Shown here: positions 34,401 through 46,229 of the stretch, piece by piece
Numbering within the stretch: position 1 is the stretch's first letter
How the letters are laid out: each line of letters opens with the position of its first letter
Assembly (NCBI GenBank): GCA_036874045.1
Contig: CM072345.1
Location: forward strand, 7,961,501 to 8,025,500
Reading direction: 5' to 3'
Source of the DNA: Cymodocea nodosa
Lineage: Eukaryota > Streptophyta > Magnoliopsida > Alismatales > Cymodoceaceae
Length of the DNA: 64,000 nt
Program-made: the position numbers and the translations under genes
The notes under the pieces: generated by a model
What the model was told of the DNA's origin: nothing
Seen by the model: only the letters and a program-made list of their open reading frames with translations
The model's database searches: none

Positions 34401-37400
34401 GCCCTATGAGTCATCAGGTAGAGATGGCTTGAGATATCCCTTTCTAATGAAAACTTAGTGATATTAAGCTTATGAATTATACTCATCTACTCTCTACTGT
34501 AGGTCCAAAGATATCATTCTTCAACTTTAACACTTTCAGATAGCAATGAAACTGAGATGGACACTGTTTAGAATGAAATTGTACATAATATTAGTGGTAA
34601 ATAAATGATTAATTATATAATATTTAACTTATCATATAAGAATTAAATCATTATATCATAATTATACAAGTACACACTTTAACTAAAGAATATGTATAAT
34701 TTCAAAGAATTAGTGATTAATTAGACTTATAAAAGTACACTTAAGCTAACAAGACAGACACTTTGCAATCAGCTCACTTTATAGCATCTTACACTATGGA
34801 GGGTGTTTGATGAAGAGGAATTGGAAACTCTACGATAATCTTTTTATATATATATTAAGAAAAACATACAAGAAGGTATATATACAAGATGAATAGGAAT
34901 AGAAATCCCTACACATAAATGGATCACTAAATGAATCTTGGAGAGACATAAATGGATTCATAGCAAACAACTAACACTCCCCCTCAAGCTGAAGTATATA
35001 TATCAAATATCTTCAGCTTGTTACATAAATTTTCAAAGACTCTTATACCCAAACTCTTAGTGAGAATATCAGCAACTTGGTCCTCGGATCGAGTAAAAAA
35101 AGTAGATATGATTCCCTTCAACACATTGTTTTGAATGAAGTGACAATCAACCTCCACATGTTTTGTTCTCTCATGAAAACTAAGATTGTTAGCAATGTGT
35201 ATAGCGGCTTAATTATTACAATACATGAGCATAGGAACATTCACATCTACGCCAAGTTTGAACAGAAGCAGCTTTAGCCATAGTAACTCAAAAGTAGTGT
35301 TGAACATGCTACGATATTCAACTTCAGCACTGGATTTTGAAACCATATTCTGTTTCTTGCTGTGCCAGGTGACTAAGTTTCCACTAAAAAATGTTAAGTA
35401 TCCAAAAGTAGATTTTCTATTTGTTTTGTCTCCTGCATACCCTACATCCAAATAGCCTTCTACATTCAAATGTCCATGTTTTTCATACAAAAGACCTCTC
35501 CTTGGTGCTTGCTTGATGTAGCCTAACACTCGAGTTACTCCCTACTAGTGAACTTCTCTTAGAGCATGCATAAACTAGTTGAGAAGATTAACAATGTAAC
35601 TAATATCTAGTCTGGTAACAGTCAAGTAGATAAGTTTAGGTGCATTTACACCTACTACCAAGCACTGACTCCTATAAGAACTCTGGAGTTAACTGTGTTT
35701 GGGCGGGAGCAAAATCAGGATGGGTGACCACTTGGGAAGTTCTCGTGCAGTGCCTATGGGCAGTTGTGTTGGCTCTGCTCAAGCATTGGCAAGTTGTAGC
35801 TGTGTCCACCACTTACCAAAGTGGGCTTAACAAGGCCCCCTACAAGCTTTCGTCTTCTTGGATACTCCTGATGTTTGAGTATCCATTGAGACTCACATGT
35901 TATCACCTCTATGGATACTTCTGGTGTATACCAAGCTGTTTGAGTGTCGATGAAGGTTCACCTTCTATCACCTCTAAAGATACTCCTGGTGTTCACCAGG
36001 CTGTTTGAGTGTCTAAAGGAGGACCTTTGAAAAAAAAAAAAAAAAAAAGTAGATAAGTTTTCCCAGAAACCTCCTATACCTCCCTGGATCACTGTATAAG
36101 GGGGATTCCTCACTCCAAAAAGAATGTTCTTGCTCTATTAGAGTGTTCTCTGGCTTGTACCCCTCAAGTCTTATTTCTTTTAGAAGATCTAGGACATACT
36201 TCCTTTGAGACAATGTTAATCATCCCTTGGAATATGCATATTCAATGCCTAAAAAATACCTCAATGTTCTCATATCTTTGGTGGCAAAATGCTTCCAAAG
36301 AAACCTTTTGGTTTCTTCAATGCTTTGAGTATTGCTACCAATCAACATATCATCAACATAACCTGCAAGGATGACAACACCTTAGGAAGTATATTTCACA
36401 AAAACAGAATGATCAACACAACAACTATCAAAGCCATCACTGCACATTACACTCTTGAAAGTCTCAAACCATGCCTTGAGACTCTGTTTAAGGTCATAGA
36501 TAGCCTTGTGAAGATTACAAACCTATGTCTCCTATTGAGCAACATATCCAAGAGATTGTTTCATAAAGACGTGCTCATTGAGATCACCATAAACAAATAC
36601 ATTCTTGACATCAAGTTGAACTAATTGCCAAGAATGGTTGACTACCATAGATAAAAGAACTTGAATGGAGTCAAGGCAAGTCACAAGAGAAAAAGTCTCT
36701 AAGTAGTCAACTCCATACTCTTAAGAGAAGGGGCCACAAGTCGAGCCTTGTACCGATCTACAGTTCTGTCAGGGTGACGTTTGATAATAAAAACTCATTA
36801 ACAAGTGACCACAGTCATCCCTTCAAGACGAGGAACAAGATCCTAAGTGCCACGAGTGAAAAAAGCATGCACCTCTTCATCCATTGCTGCCTTCTAGTGC
36901 AAAATCTACAAAGTCTCATGATGATCCTTGGGTAAAGATTCGATAGAAATGCAAAGGCAAAGTTGCGAAAATTAAGATTAAGGTTGGCATAAGAAATTGT
37001 GTCAAATAAAGGATGTTGTGTACAATGAGGGGTGGACTCATTGACAGGAGTAGAGGTTGAGTCTAAAGCCATAGCTGGAGGTCGTAGTCTGCGACTATAT
37101 ACCCTCAATGGTGGTGGATTTAGGCCATCTTGTACAACATGTTCCTCAACTAGTGGCACATGAGAAGTGAGAGGGACATCACAAAATTCTGCGACTATAT
37201 ACCCTCAATGGTGGTGGATTTGGGCCATCTTGTACAACATGTTCCTCAACTAGTGGCACATGAGAAGTGAGAGGGACATCACAAAATTTAACGGGATCAA
37301 GAACAGAGGAAGCAAGTTGATCAAAAGAAGAGGAATCAGAAACATCATGGTCAAAGTAAGAAGAATACTCAAAGAATGTAACATCCATGGAGGTATAGTG

Positions 37401-40400
37401 CCTCGAAGTTGAATGATAATAGAGTCAATACCTATTTTGAGTATTCGAGTAGCCAACAAAAATGCATTTAAGAGCTCAAGGAGAGAGCTTATCAAAACCT
37501 AGTGTAAGATCTTGAACAAAGGTAAGACACCCAAAGACCCTAAGGGAGATAGAAAAAAGGTCTTGATTTGGACAAAGATGGTGAAGAGGAATATCTCCAC
37601 CTAAAGGAGTTGAAGACATACGATTGATTAAATATACAATAGTAAGAATAACATCAGCCCAAAAGTACCAAGGAACTTTTGTTTGTAGCATGAGAGTACA
37701 AACCACATCGAAAATATGACGATACTTACACTTAGCGACCCCATTCTACTAAGACGTATGAGAACAAGTGGTTTGATGAATTATTCTAAGACTAGAGCAA
37801 ATAATCTGAAAATCAGTTTGCATAAACTCAAGAGCATTATTAGTACACACAATTTTAAGAAACAAAGAAAATTGATTTTATATTTTAGCTAAAAAAATTT
37901 TGAATACATCAGGTATACTCTAACAATCTTTAAGTAAATAAACCCATGAGACTCAAGAATAATCATCGACAAAAACAACATAATACTTGTGACCTTGATG
38001 GGAAACAACTGGATTAAGGCCCCAAACATCATAATGCACAACAACAAACAAGTTTGTAGATGACACTAAACGTAACTGCTTGAAGGTAACATGAGTATGC
38101 TTCCTAAGTTAACAGGATTCACATTCAAAGGGAGAAAAAGAAGACCAAGGTAAAGCTTGACAAAGTTTTTGATACAATAAATGACCAAATCGATAGTGCC
38201 AAAGGAGAGAAGGGTCTATATCCAACAGGCAAGCACCAAACCACGAAGAGCATAATCATGAACCATCAAATAAGCTCCAGAAGTATCAAATCTATGGCCC
38301 AAACTAATCCTTCGTCTTGTGTGTAAGTCTTGAAAGGTAACATGGAAAGGAAAAAAATAGATTAAGCATTGCAATTGTGTGGTAATGGTACTAATAGATA
38401 AAAGATTAAAAGAGAAATCAGAGGCATAAAGAACATCGTTCAACTATATCTTTGAAAAGACTTGGATCTCCCCCTTATCAATTACAGGGCATAAACAACC
38501 ATCAACAATGGTAATAGATGACTTGTCAAGAAGTATGGAAAGTCTATCAAATAAGCTAGAAGTACCTGACACGTGGGATGAAATGTCAGAATCTATAATC
38601 CAAGGATTATCACTATTGGCTATCAAAGTAGTAGCAATACCTAGGATAGGAGATGAAGTATGAGCACTCATAGCTATGGGTCTAAACGCTTGTGCTTGAA
38701 TAAGACAAGCATAACCAACCTGTAAAATGGTGATAGTGTTGTTAGTGGCAAAAGTAACACTATCAACAGCTCCAGAAGTCTCAATACTAAGATTAGCAAA
38801 TTGAGACTTCAAATGGGGAAACTTCTGCCAACATTTTTTAGATCTATGACCAATCTTTCCACACCACTGGCATTTAGGACGTTGGCAATCTCTATAGTAG
38901 TCCTGACCTTTTCCACACCCATCAAAAGAGACAAGAGCCAATTGTTCATGCATAAGGGCTTTTGTAACTATAGGTGACATGGCAGTGATGCATAGGACAC
39001 AAGCAAAAACTTCATCTAGGTCAAGAGTATGCTCAACTCCTAATATAGGCCCCCAAATCTAAGCTGAAACATCAAGATGGAGGTTGACAAGGTAAGTGGC
39101 AATGGCAAGCTCCTTGCAATACCTTCAAAAGGTGGCAATATCAGCTATAGGTGGTTGATAGACATCAAGTTCATTAATTAGTCCATGGAGAATAGTATAA
39201 TGTTCTTGGTAGGTTTTGTCGCCTTGTTGAAGTTTAAAAAGTTGTTCATAAATAGAGAAGACTTTGGAAACATTCTTCTCATATCCATAGATACGACGAA
39301 GATGATCCCAAATGGCTTTGGCAAGTCTTAACATAGTGACACCACGTACAACAGTAGGTTCCATACTTGAAAACATCCAAGAAGTAATGGTGGTGTCATC
39401 TGCATATCAGTCCTTATAGCTCTCATCCTTAACATCCAATGGAAACAGTGTGAGATGATGCTCCTAATGGTGTGTGATGATGATGGTCTCAAAACTACAA
39501 GCCCAATGAATGTAATTAGGTCCATTGAGTCTTTTAGATACTCTAGGTAAGGACCAAATGAGATCTCCACAGGACAAACTGGAAGACATGCTGACAGATG
39601 TCCGCGTAGAACAGTAGCACCTACAGGCAATGTCCATGTGTTGTACAAGCTAACAAGCAATGGTGCAAAACAGACAAGCCAACAAACCTCCAAATCTTCC
39701 ATGCAAGTAAAGCTTTAGGCAGTGTCTGCACAAATGGGTGTTGAGTTGACAAATATCAATGGAACCTTCGACTGAAGAAGCGATAGAACCTCTAACTGTA
39801 GACAAGGAACCAATGGTTGCAAATGGGGAACCACTAGAAACCTACAACAAGGAGGGAGATGACAGACCTCACCTCCTCTCCTTCAGAACCAATGGTCACA
39901 CTATACAAAGTGGTTAGCATTCGATGACGAACAACGCCAACCACAGAGAAGGAAGGAGCTTGACCAACGACTGCTAGAGAGGAACAACCTAGTCAAACCC
40001 ACTCACAGAGTGGAGGATGAGCCCTATGGTGGCAGAACTTGGTTCTAATACCATGTTTGATGAAGAGGAATTAGAAAATCTACAATAATCTTTTTATATA
40101 TATATTAAGAAAAACATACAAGAAGGTATGTATACAAGATGAATAGGAATAGAAATCCCTACACATAAATGGATCCTAGAGAGACATAAATAGATCCATA
40201 GCAAACAACTAACAGAGGGTTATAGAGGGAGTATGCCAAACATATGTGGATACCCTTGCCCCCCATAAAGGTGGGATTTTTCAACAAGCTTGTTATAATA
40301 CAAGAGGCGCCTCTGACGGAACAGACACTAGAGGGGTTGGCAGTTGGCAAGCAAGTGTACTTTTTGTGGAGATGTTGAAACACTTATTTTTTAAGTGCAG

Positions 40401-43364
40401 AGAGATGATAGTCTGGTAGGATGCTTTAGTGGGACCATCATGATGACATTTTGGTGGTGAGAAGACTTTTATGGAGGTGTAGGTCTAGTGTCCAAAGCTT
40501 CAAGGGTGGAGGCAATTATAGGCACTTCTACCCTTGGCTAGTTCATGGTTTAGTTGGTTAGAGAAGAATAAGAGGGTCACCAGAGATAAGAAGCATCCCT
40601 ACCATGTTTAGCAGGAGCAAGTTGCAAAGGCTATGATTGGGTGGACTTGAGACTTGTTACACAAATAGACTCAAATAACTGAATGAGAGGACAGGTGTTG
40701 TTATTGTGGCATTGAGTTTGTCTAGGGCGTCCCAATGTTTGGTGTAGCTTTGAGTTTAGGTCAAGGGTGTTTCAATGTGTGGCTGCAGTCAGTGTAGCAT
40801 TTTCTGTTTAAGTCTGTTTTGTTGTCTATTTTCTTTATTTGCCTAGTGTTTTGTTATGATTTGTGTTATGTTAGTGTGCATATGTGTTGGGGTGTGACTT
40901 GTTTATCTTTATGATAAGCCTCCTTGGACTTTATTTCTTTTATTTAGTTATTGCTTTGTTTACTGCTAAAAAATATTTCAGTAAGAGACAAAATGGTTAA
41001 TGATGCTAAGCCTGATTTTATCTGGATTTGATTGAAAGGACTAGTGGCGGCCATACAGTATTTCATTTTTGCTTCCTTGATCTGCTGATTCTTGATTTGT
41101 TCCTTGGATCTTTTCTTTGATGCTTGTTGTTTCGGCTGTATTCTTATCAGTTTCATTGTAGTTTCTTTTGTTTACCTTTCTAGTAAAATTATTGTTTTAG
41201 TCATTTCAAAAGCAACATAAGAAAGCTCCTTAGTCTACTAGGCCAGTGGGTTCTTAGAAAATAATGTTCCACTAGCACAACAAAAACAAATCTAGCCCCA
41301 TACACACAGACAGGGTGAAGAAACACTAGTTCAGCCTTGAATATTTTCAATTAGATGTTCAATGATGCTTGCAAAACGAACTAAACAAAATCAAAATTTT
41401 GCAGAAATGTGTTTATAAATATACTAATATTTATATGGTTCCGTGAGTTTTCATTTGTGACTGTGACTGTACAGCTAACATCATTTTAAATTTCTGGCTG
41501 CATCGAGTGATTCACATGTTTTGAATATTAATGGTGACAAAGAAGGTCCAAACTCCCTAGTGATTTCACCAGACAGGAAAAGAATGATATGGACAGGGTG
41601 TTACAAAATTAATGCAATCTAGAAATAGCTCATTTCCAAGATTATGAGGAACCCTAGTAGAGGGAACTGTGAGTAATTGTAAACAAAACAATTTGATAAA
41701 TGGATTGATCAAAATGTAGTTTTATTGACAACAATAAAATGAAGGTTGTTTAAAGTCAAGAAAGTAAACCTGGAATTCCATCCCCTCATGCAAGTAGGTT
41801 AAACCACAGGCAGCATCCAGAGCTATTTTTAACCGTGTGGACCATGAAAGAGTTGTAGGTGATTTAAAAGAGAGGTGGTCTTCAACACTTTTGTTGGGAA
41901 TAAATTCATACACAAGAAACCGTTGTATTCCCCTTTCATCATCCTCGGCACCATATCCTACTAGCTTGACAAGATTTGGATGGTCAGCCACCCCAAGAAC
42001 ATTAATCTCTGCCAACCATTCCTTGTAACCCTGATGAGTTTAAAAAAGGTCAGAAAAAAATGAATAGATAATTGAAAGGAAGAGCATGTTCACCTAGAGA
42101 TAATCTGAATACACCACTCATCTGGACAAACAAACAAACTATGATGGACAACAATCATGGAAAAAATGCAAAATGACAACACAACTGTTGAGCATATGTA
42201 ACAATAGGCAAGAAAAATGTTAGATTCGAGATTTTGAAGACCAAAAAACCTGTTGACACTAAATCATTGGAGTTAACTAGACCTTAGACTTCAAATTTCT
42301 CTCTCTTTTTTACCATAAAAAATTATATCGATACACTAATTTATATATACAGCCTGTACTGCAATCCAGTAAAAAAAGATTCAATCATGATTCATAAAAT
42401 ACCAATTCTAAAAATGTAACATGAAAAGAAAATATATTTGAGATCTCAAGTGTCACATTCTAAAGAATAGATAGTCCTTATATACCCTAACTGGGAGAAT
42501 GTGAATCATGTATAGACAAAATCTACATATCCAATTCTGTAATTTTGCACAATTAACTTTATTATTATTATTTCATATGAGGTGAAAATACATTCATGGA
42601 TGTTAAAAAATAAAGCTTTAGATGCATAAATCATGAGAATATGAAGTTCATCCTAATCCATTAAATACTAGATCCATTTGTCAAAATTAAGCATACAACA
42701 GATACATAACTGAATGTGTAGCAAGATAATTAACCAATTAAATGATGGTAAGATGATATAGAAGATTGTAGACAAGCAGATATAAATAGTTAGTTCATGA
42801 TGATTCTCCACAACACCTAAGGATCATATCATAGATGTAGATGATAGGACAATAGTCATGCCACGGTATTTTGGCATACAACAAAAGAGGGTTGTAAAGA
42901 AATAAAGAAAGGGTTATCAGTGCATAACATTATATGTGACTGTGAATAAAGGAATGTCGCATGGCAAGAAGCCTTGCCTGCGGCCCTTGGAGATTCAACT
43001 TTTTGACAGCAATTTCAAGTTTTCCCTGGAGATTGTCAAAATTCTTGATTGTGCCCCTATAAACACACCCAAAACCACCTTCTCCAATCATCATGGATCT
43101 GCTAAAGTTTCTTGTGGCACCCCTCAATTCCTGATAGGTGAAAATTTTGAGATTGCTTGGCCTTTGGGGAAAACTTGGATGTGGAGGCATCTCAGTGGAG
43201 CAAATATTCATAACAGACACAGTTGGAGAACTAAATTCTGAACTGCATTTTTTTGAGCCATATTCTGTCGAGGTATTGCTGTAAAACCGAAATAAAGCAG
43301 ACTTTGCATCGGTCCTTTCTTCTTTCTTACTTCCAGACAAAAAGTGGAACCACTTCATCTTCAT
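31479..43364 (-). CDS. Receptor-like cytoplasmic kinase, RLCK VII-4 (PBL19/20-PCRK type)
   Basis: Four exons on the minus strand: 43364-42978, 42030-41770, 34010-33888 and 32015-31479. They join in frame to 435 aa. Kinase motifs: G-E-G-G-F-G at 94-99, Lys121 in A-V-K-K, F-R-D-F-K with Asp221, D-F-G at 239-241, and A-P-E at 266-268. The [18 protein letters not shown] stretch marks subfamily VII-4, whose members relay signals from pattern-recognition receptors at the plasma membrane to MAPK cascades. The N-terminus (MKMKWFHF) lacks the early Cys I would expect for acylation. The C-terminal tail is basic. Intron 1 uses a GC donor (CAG|GCAAGG). Intron 2 is 7759 bp because it holds a nested Copia element in the same transcriptional direction; intron 3 is 1872 bp. 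No disabling lesion is seen. Confidence 0.95.
33100..33790 (+). mobile_element. Possible LTR-element 3' fragment in kinase intron 3
   Basis: A purine-rich AGCTCGAGGATGA near 33606 resembles a polypurine tract. It is followed by LTR-like sequence running to a CTCTCTCT-ATTCGCA end near 33771. The preceding open stretch at 33150-33332 has no firm homology. No second LTR was found. Confidence 0.3.
34571..34735 (+). repeat. Dispersed repeat, copy B
   Basis: Second copy of the repeat at 17700-17875, same orientation, inside kinase intron 2 just beside the Copia element. Confidence 0.65.
34804..34976 (-). repeat. Copia 3' LTR
   Basis: 173 bp, TGTTTGATGAAG to CAACTAACA. On the minus strand it directly follows a polypurine tract TTGAGGGGGAG (34977-34987). 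Confidence 0.92.
35638..36046 (+). mobile_element. 5S-rRNA-headed retroposon (SINE-like) with poly(A) and 14-bp TSD
   Basis: The first ~120 bp (35638-35757) align from end to end with plant 5S rRNA, including GAACTC, GTTAA, TTGGGCG, GGATGGGTGACC and TGGGAAGT-CTCGTG blocks. About 270 bp follow, including degenerate repeats of GATACTCCTGGTGT...CTGTTTGAGTGTC, then a run of 18 or so A. AAGTAGATAAGTTT flanks it exactly (35624-35637 and 36047-36060). Removing the insert restores the Copia reverse-transcriptase reading K-L-I-Y-L-T-V across the junction. So this is a retroposed RNA-polymerase-III-type transcript, either a 5S-derived SINE or a retroposed copy from a Cassandra-like 5S-bearing element. 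Confidence 0.88.
37089..37288. repeat. Exact-length tandem duplication of 100 bp inside Copia pol
   Basis: 37089-37188 and 37189-37288 are nearly identical; I found one mismatch (TAGGCC versus TGGGCC). 100 is not a multiple of three, so the duplication breaks the pol frame. Confidence 0.9.
40036..40053 (-). other. Copia primer-binding site
   Basis: Minus strand TGGTATTAGAACCAAGTT begins directly after the 5' LTR. It is close to the TGGTATCAGAGC type complementary to initiator tRNA-Met used by plant Copia elements, with two changes. Confidence 0.8.
40054..40214 (-). repeat. Copia 5' LTR
   Basis: 161 bp. Shares the ends and most bases of the other LTR but lacks 12 bp present there near 34925-34937. 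Confidence 0.92.
40220..40640 (+). mobile_element. L1-type LINE 3' fragment (zf-RVT domain)
   Basis: Plus strand reads [17 protein letters not shown] near 40350-40405, the zinc-binding domain found after plant L1 reverse transcriptases. Preceding sequence ([12 protein letters not shown]) fits the domain start. The rest is broken. The Copia element inserted at its left edge. Confidence 0.7.
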
Positions 43365-44400
43365 GCCTTCTTTAATGTATCAACACCGTAGAATCTGCAC
43401 CATAGATCAACAAATTAATCTCAAACCTCCAGTTGGGATAAAAAAAGGCATTTCAATACATGTTACAATCTTGAAATTAAAAGCCATTCAATAAAAAGTA
43501 ATAAAATCATATATTAGCTGTTACAAACAACACATTCAGTAGACGATGTAATTTGGAGAATCGGCGCAGATTTGGTAGATGTTTTCATTCAATTATCAAC
43601 AGCCAACTGCAGATTTAAAATGTGCCTATTTCCATGCTTATTCAAAATCCCAATTTGCTGTTTGCGGTATCCAAACTTAAAAAATCACTTGAGTAGCCAA
43701 ACGCAAGCAAATCCCACGCAAAATCGGCTAAATTTTCCAATAAATAAGTGGGAAGAAAAAGAAGAGATTACCGTTTCAGAAAAGACTACCAAAACAAGTG
43801 AACAATCAGGAAACAACAGATCTCTCACTGAAACCCCCATGTTTACAGACCTACCTGTACCAAACCCACGAAAAAGCGCAAAACTTTGTATACCTCCCGA
43901 GGACCCTCATCTCAGAACACACAGGCAACTCACCTCTCAGTGCTGTCCAAGCCCTCTCTCTCTTAATCTCAAGCCACTGGAAACCTGACGGACCTGCTCA
44001 GATTCACTTGATCATCGATTCATCGATCATGACATCAAGCTCTTTCCACCCGTCTTCCCCCCCCCCCCCCCACCAAAATTATCAACCCACTTCCAGGAGA
44101 GCAATGTAGAGGGTGGTAGGAAGGTACTGGGAAGGGCAGCAAAACCTCTGGAGGCGTATGGATGGTTTGGGAGCGAGAAAGAGGAGGTGGACAGTGGGAC
44201 CAGGAAGAGTTGGAAGTTTGAGTGGAGCAAGGAAAGGAAGAAGACGGGCGGAGCCATGACTTCTGTGAAGTGGATCAGATTCTTGTCTTCTTCGAGCAAG
44301 TAGCCTTTTTTCTTAAGATAGAAAAGTGCAGATATCAGCTTTAAAGACGTTGTAAAATTAGACCCCCCCCCCCCCCACTTTTTTCATAAATCTCTCAGTT
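43365..44400 (-). promoter_or_regulatory. Kinase gene 5' UTR/promoter region with two poly-C tracts
   Basis: Upstream of the kinase ATG. A GGTGCAG acceptor-like site near 43397 suggests a 5' UTR intron. GC-richer sequence at 43840-44300 probably holds the first exon and core promoter. Two long C runs (44057-44071 and about 44363-44376; G runs on the coding strand) bracket it. Plus- and minus-strand ORFs here have no recognisable domain. Confidence 0.4.
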
Positions 44401-46200
44401 TTTATAAATTTTACCCTTGTACCTTTTCTTCTTTGAATGTACGTTAATTTGAGTAAAAATCTTTAAAATAATTTATATATTTATAAAAACTCTACTACAT
44501 TATATAAATGTTATCGTAAAAAGTAGATAATATTTTTAATAAATACACAATCAGGATAAAATCACAAGGAGAGTTCAAAAGAATATGGTAAAAGAAGAAT
44601 CCAAGAGAAGACAAAAAGAAAAATAACAATAAATGAATCTCAAAATGTCAAAAGCAACTTCAACTTATCTCCTAAAGACCTTATCAATTTGATCTGAGAT
44701 GGACACGACGGACGCCATAGAATTATGAGAGTGGTGATTTTAAATAGAAGTAATTTCTTTTGTAACGTCCATGGTCTTATCTTTGGAAAAAATTTCTAAT
44801 TAAAAAATAACTCTGTTAAAGATCTAAAAGAATATTAAAGTGATATTTCACTCAATTTTTTTAATTTTGATTGACGTTTTAGATGCGTTTAATTTAAAGA
44901 TTGGATTTATTCTATTTTTAAAGTTAAGTTTCTGACTCAGAGATTTTAAAAACATGTTTCACATAAAAAAAATTTGATATGATTTTAAAAACAGTACTTT
45001 CTGTCCCTTCTGATGAATAGTCTTCGGGAATACTTTAAAAAACCTTTGCTTTGGGAAGAAGTTAGATTCTAATAAAGTGGATTGACGTTTAAACACCAAA
45101 CTGCTTTTCTTTTTTATATTTACATTATATTACTATTTTCGTAGATTACATAATCTTGCAAAAATAAGATATCTCAACCAAAAGATCTAAACGAGTCTAT
45201 TTTTACCATAAATACTCTCATTCTTTACGTGTCTAAACCAGTATATAAAATTTGATTTTAATATATTATTTGACGAAATTAAACATGTAATTCGTACGAG
45301 AAAAAATAATTAGTAAAATAATCATAATTCATAAAAGAGTAAAACGATAGATCAAAATTAAATTTAACATTACTATTTTCTGACATTTTTTCTCTGTTTA
45401 TGATAGTCATGCGACCAATAAATAACCTCTGCTACGAGATTAGCGGTGCAACCGATGTTTCATCGTTCAACGTCGATGCGAGTTCTCGAACCCGCGGTCA
45501 TCGCACAAAATAATCACGTGACCGACATATTAATGAAATTATTCCACCCGACAATATTTACTCGTATTATTTATAATTCAGCAAACACAACACGATTTAT
45601 AAATCGGCGTACATGGGGAAGCGTACGTTCAACGTTGGACCGCCGCCTTCGTCACTCCTCCGATATTCTAAAACCGGGGAGTGGTTGCAGCACATGTGCA
45701 GGACTCTACAACGTTGAAAGTTTAATTTAAATTTAATTTATAATAAATAATAGGTCTTTCTTTATATATAAAATTAGAATTTTTTTTTTTTTTTCCTTCG
45801 TTTCAACGTGAGACCTTGTTTCCATGTATCTCTTTATTTATAGTTTGTTATATTTTTTATGTGAAACAAGTTTTCATGCTAAATAAAAGTTCTGACTTAG
45901 TGTGAATTAATAGTAAACATAGGGTGTTTGATATTAAAAAATAATGGGTTAATTGTCTAAATATTTCTATTATACTTAATAATTGTTTCAATACCTAAAT
46001 TATAGTAATATTGTATTTATATCTCTCTTATATAAGTTTTATTATTTGTGTATTTCCACTGTCACTTAGATATATCAAATGTAACGGATAAACGTAGGTT
46101 GGCCCAACTCATTCAATTTTTTATTTCTCTTTCACAAAACATATAAAATTTTTAAATTTTAAACTTTTAACTTTCAAATTTATTCAACTCTCAACTCAAC
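44401..46200. other. Intergenic, AT-rich, with a CpG-richer patch at 45420-45720
   Basis: No gene recognised. The patch at 45420-45720 contains many CG dinucleotides and a 94-codon plus-strand ORF (45446-45730) without known domains. The remainder is AT-rich. Confidence 0.4.
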
Positions 46201-46229
46201 TTCTACTTACAAAAATAAGACATAATGTC

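Larger units (their letters stand above)
34804..40214 (-). mobile_element. Ty1/Copia LTR retrotransposon, decayed but with both ends
   Basis: Bounded by LTRs (34804-34976 and 40054-40214, TG...CA) and an exact 5-bp TSD GAGGG (34799-34803 and 40215-40219). On the minus strand the order is Copia-type. Gag has a zinc knuckle C-x2-C-x4-H-x4-C (about 38870-38830). A protease region near 38590 reads W-I-I-D-S-D where the active site is usually D-S-G. Integrase sequence includes Y-F-W-A-D and Y-L-I-N-R-M (37700-37610), then reverse transcriptase (about 36200-35540) and RNase H (Y-A-G-D to A-E-V-E-Y-R, about 35450-35330). Stops and frameshifts make it non-autonomous. LTRs differ by about 7-8 substitutions and one 12-bp indel, by eye about 95% identical. 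It lies in the same direction as the host kinase gene. Confidence 0.93.

Noticed and set aside
35682-35757. A functional 5S rRNA gene
   Set aside because: Many differences from plant 5S, no tandem array, and it is the head of a poly(A)-tailed insertion with TSD.
44027-44299. Minus-strand 90-codon ORF upstream of the kinase as its N-terminus
   Set aside because: Not in phase-linked splice context with the kinase exon, and the family start fits the ATG at 43364; the glycine run comes from the poly-C tract.
45446-45730. 94-codon ORF as a gene
   Set aside because: No homology, no splice context and no promoter evidence, so reported only as an observation.
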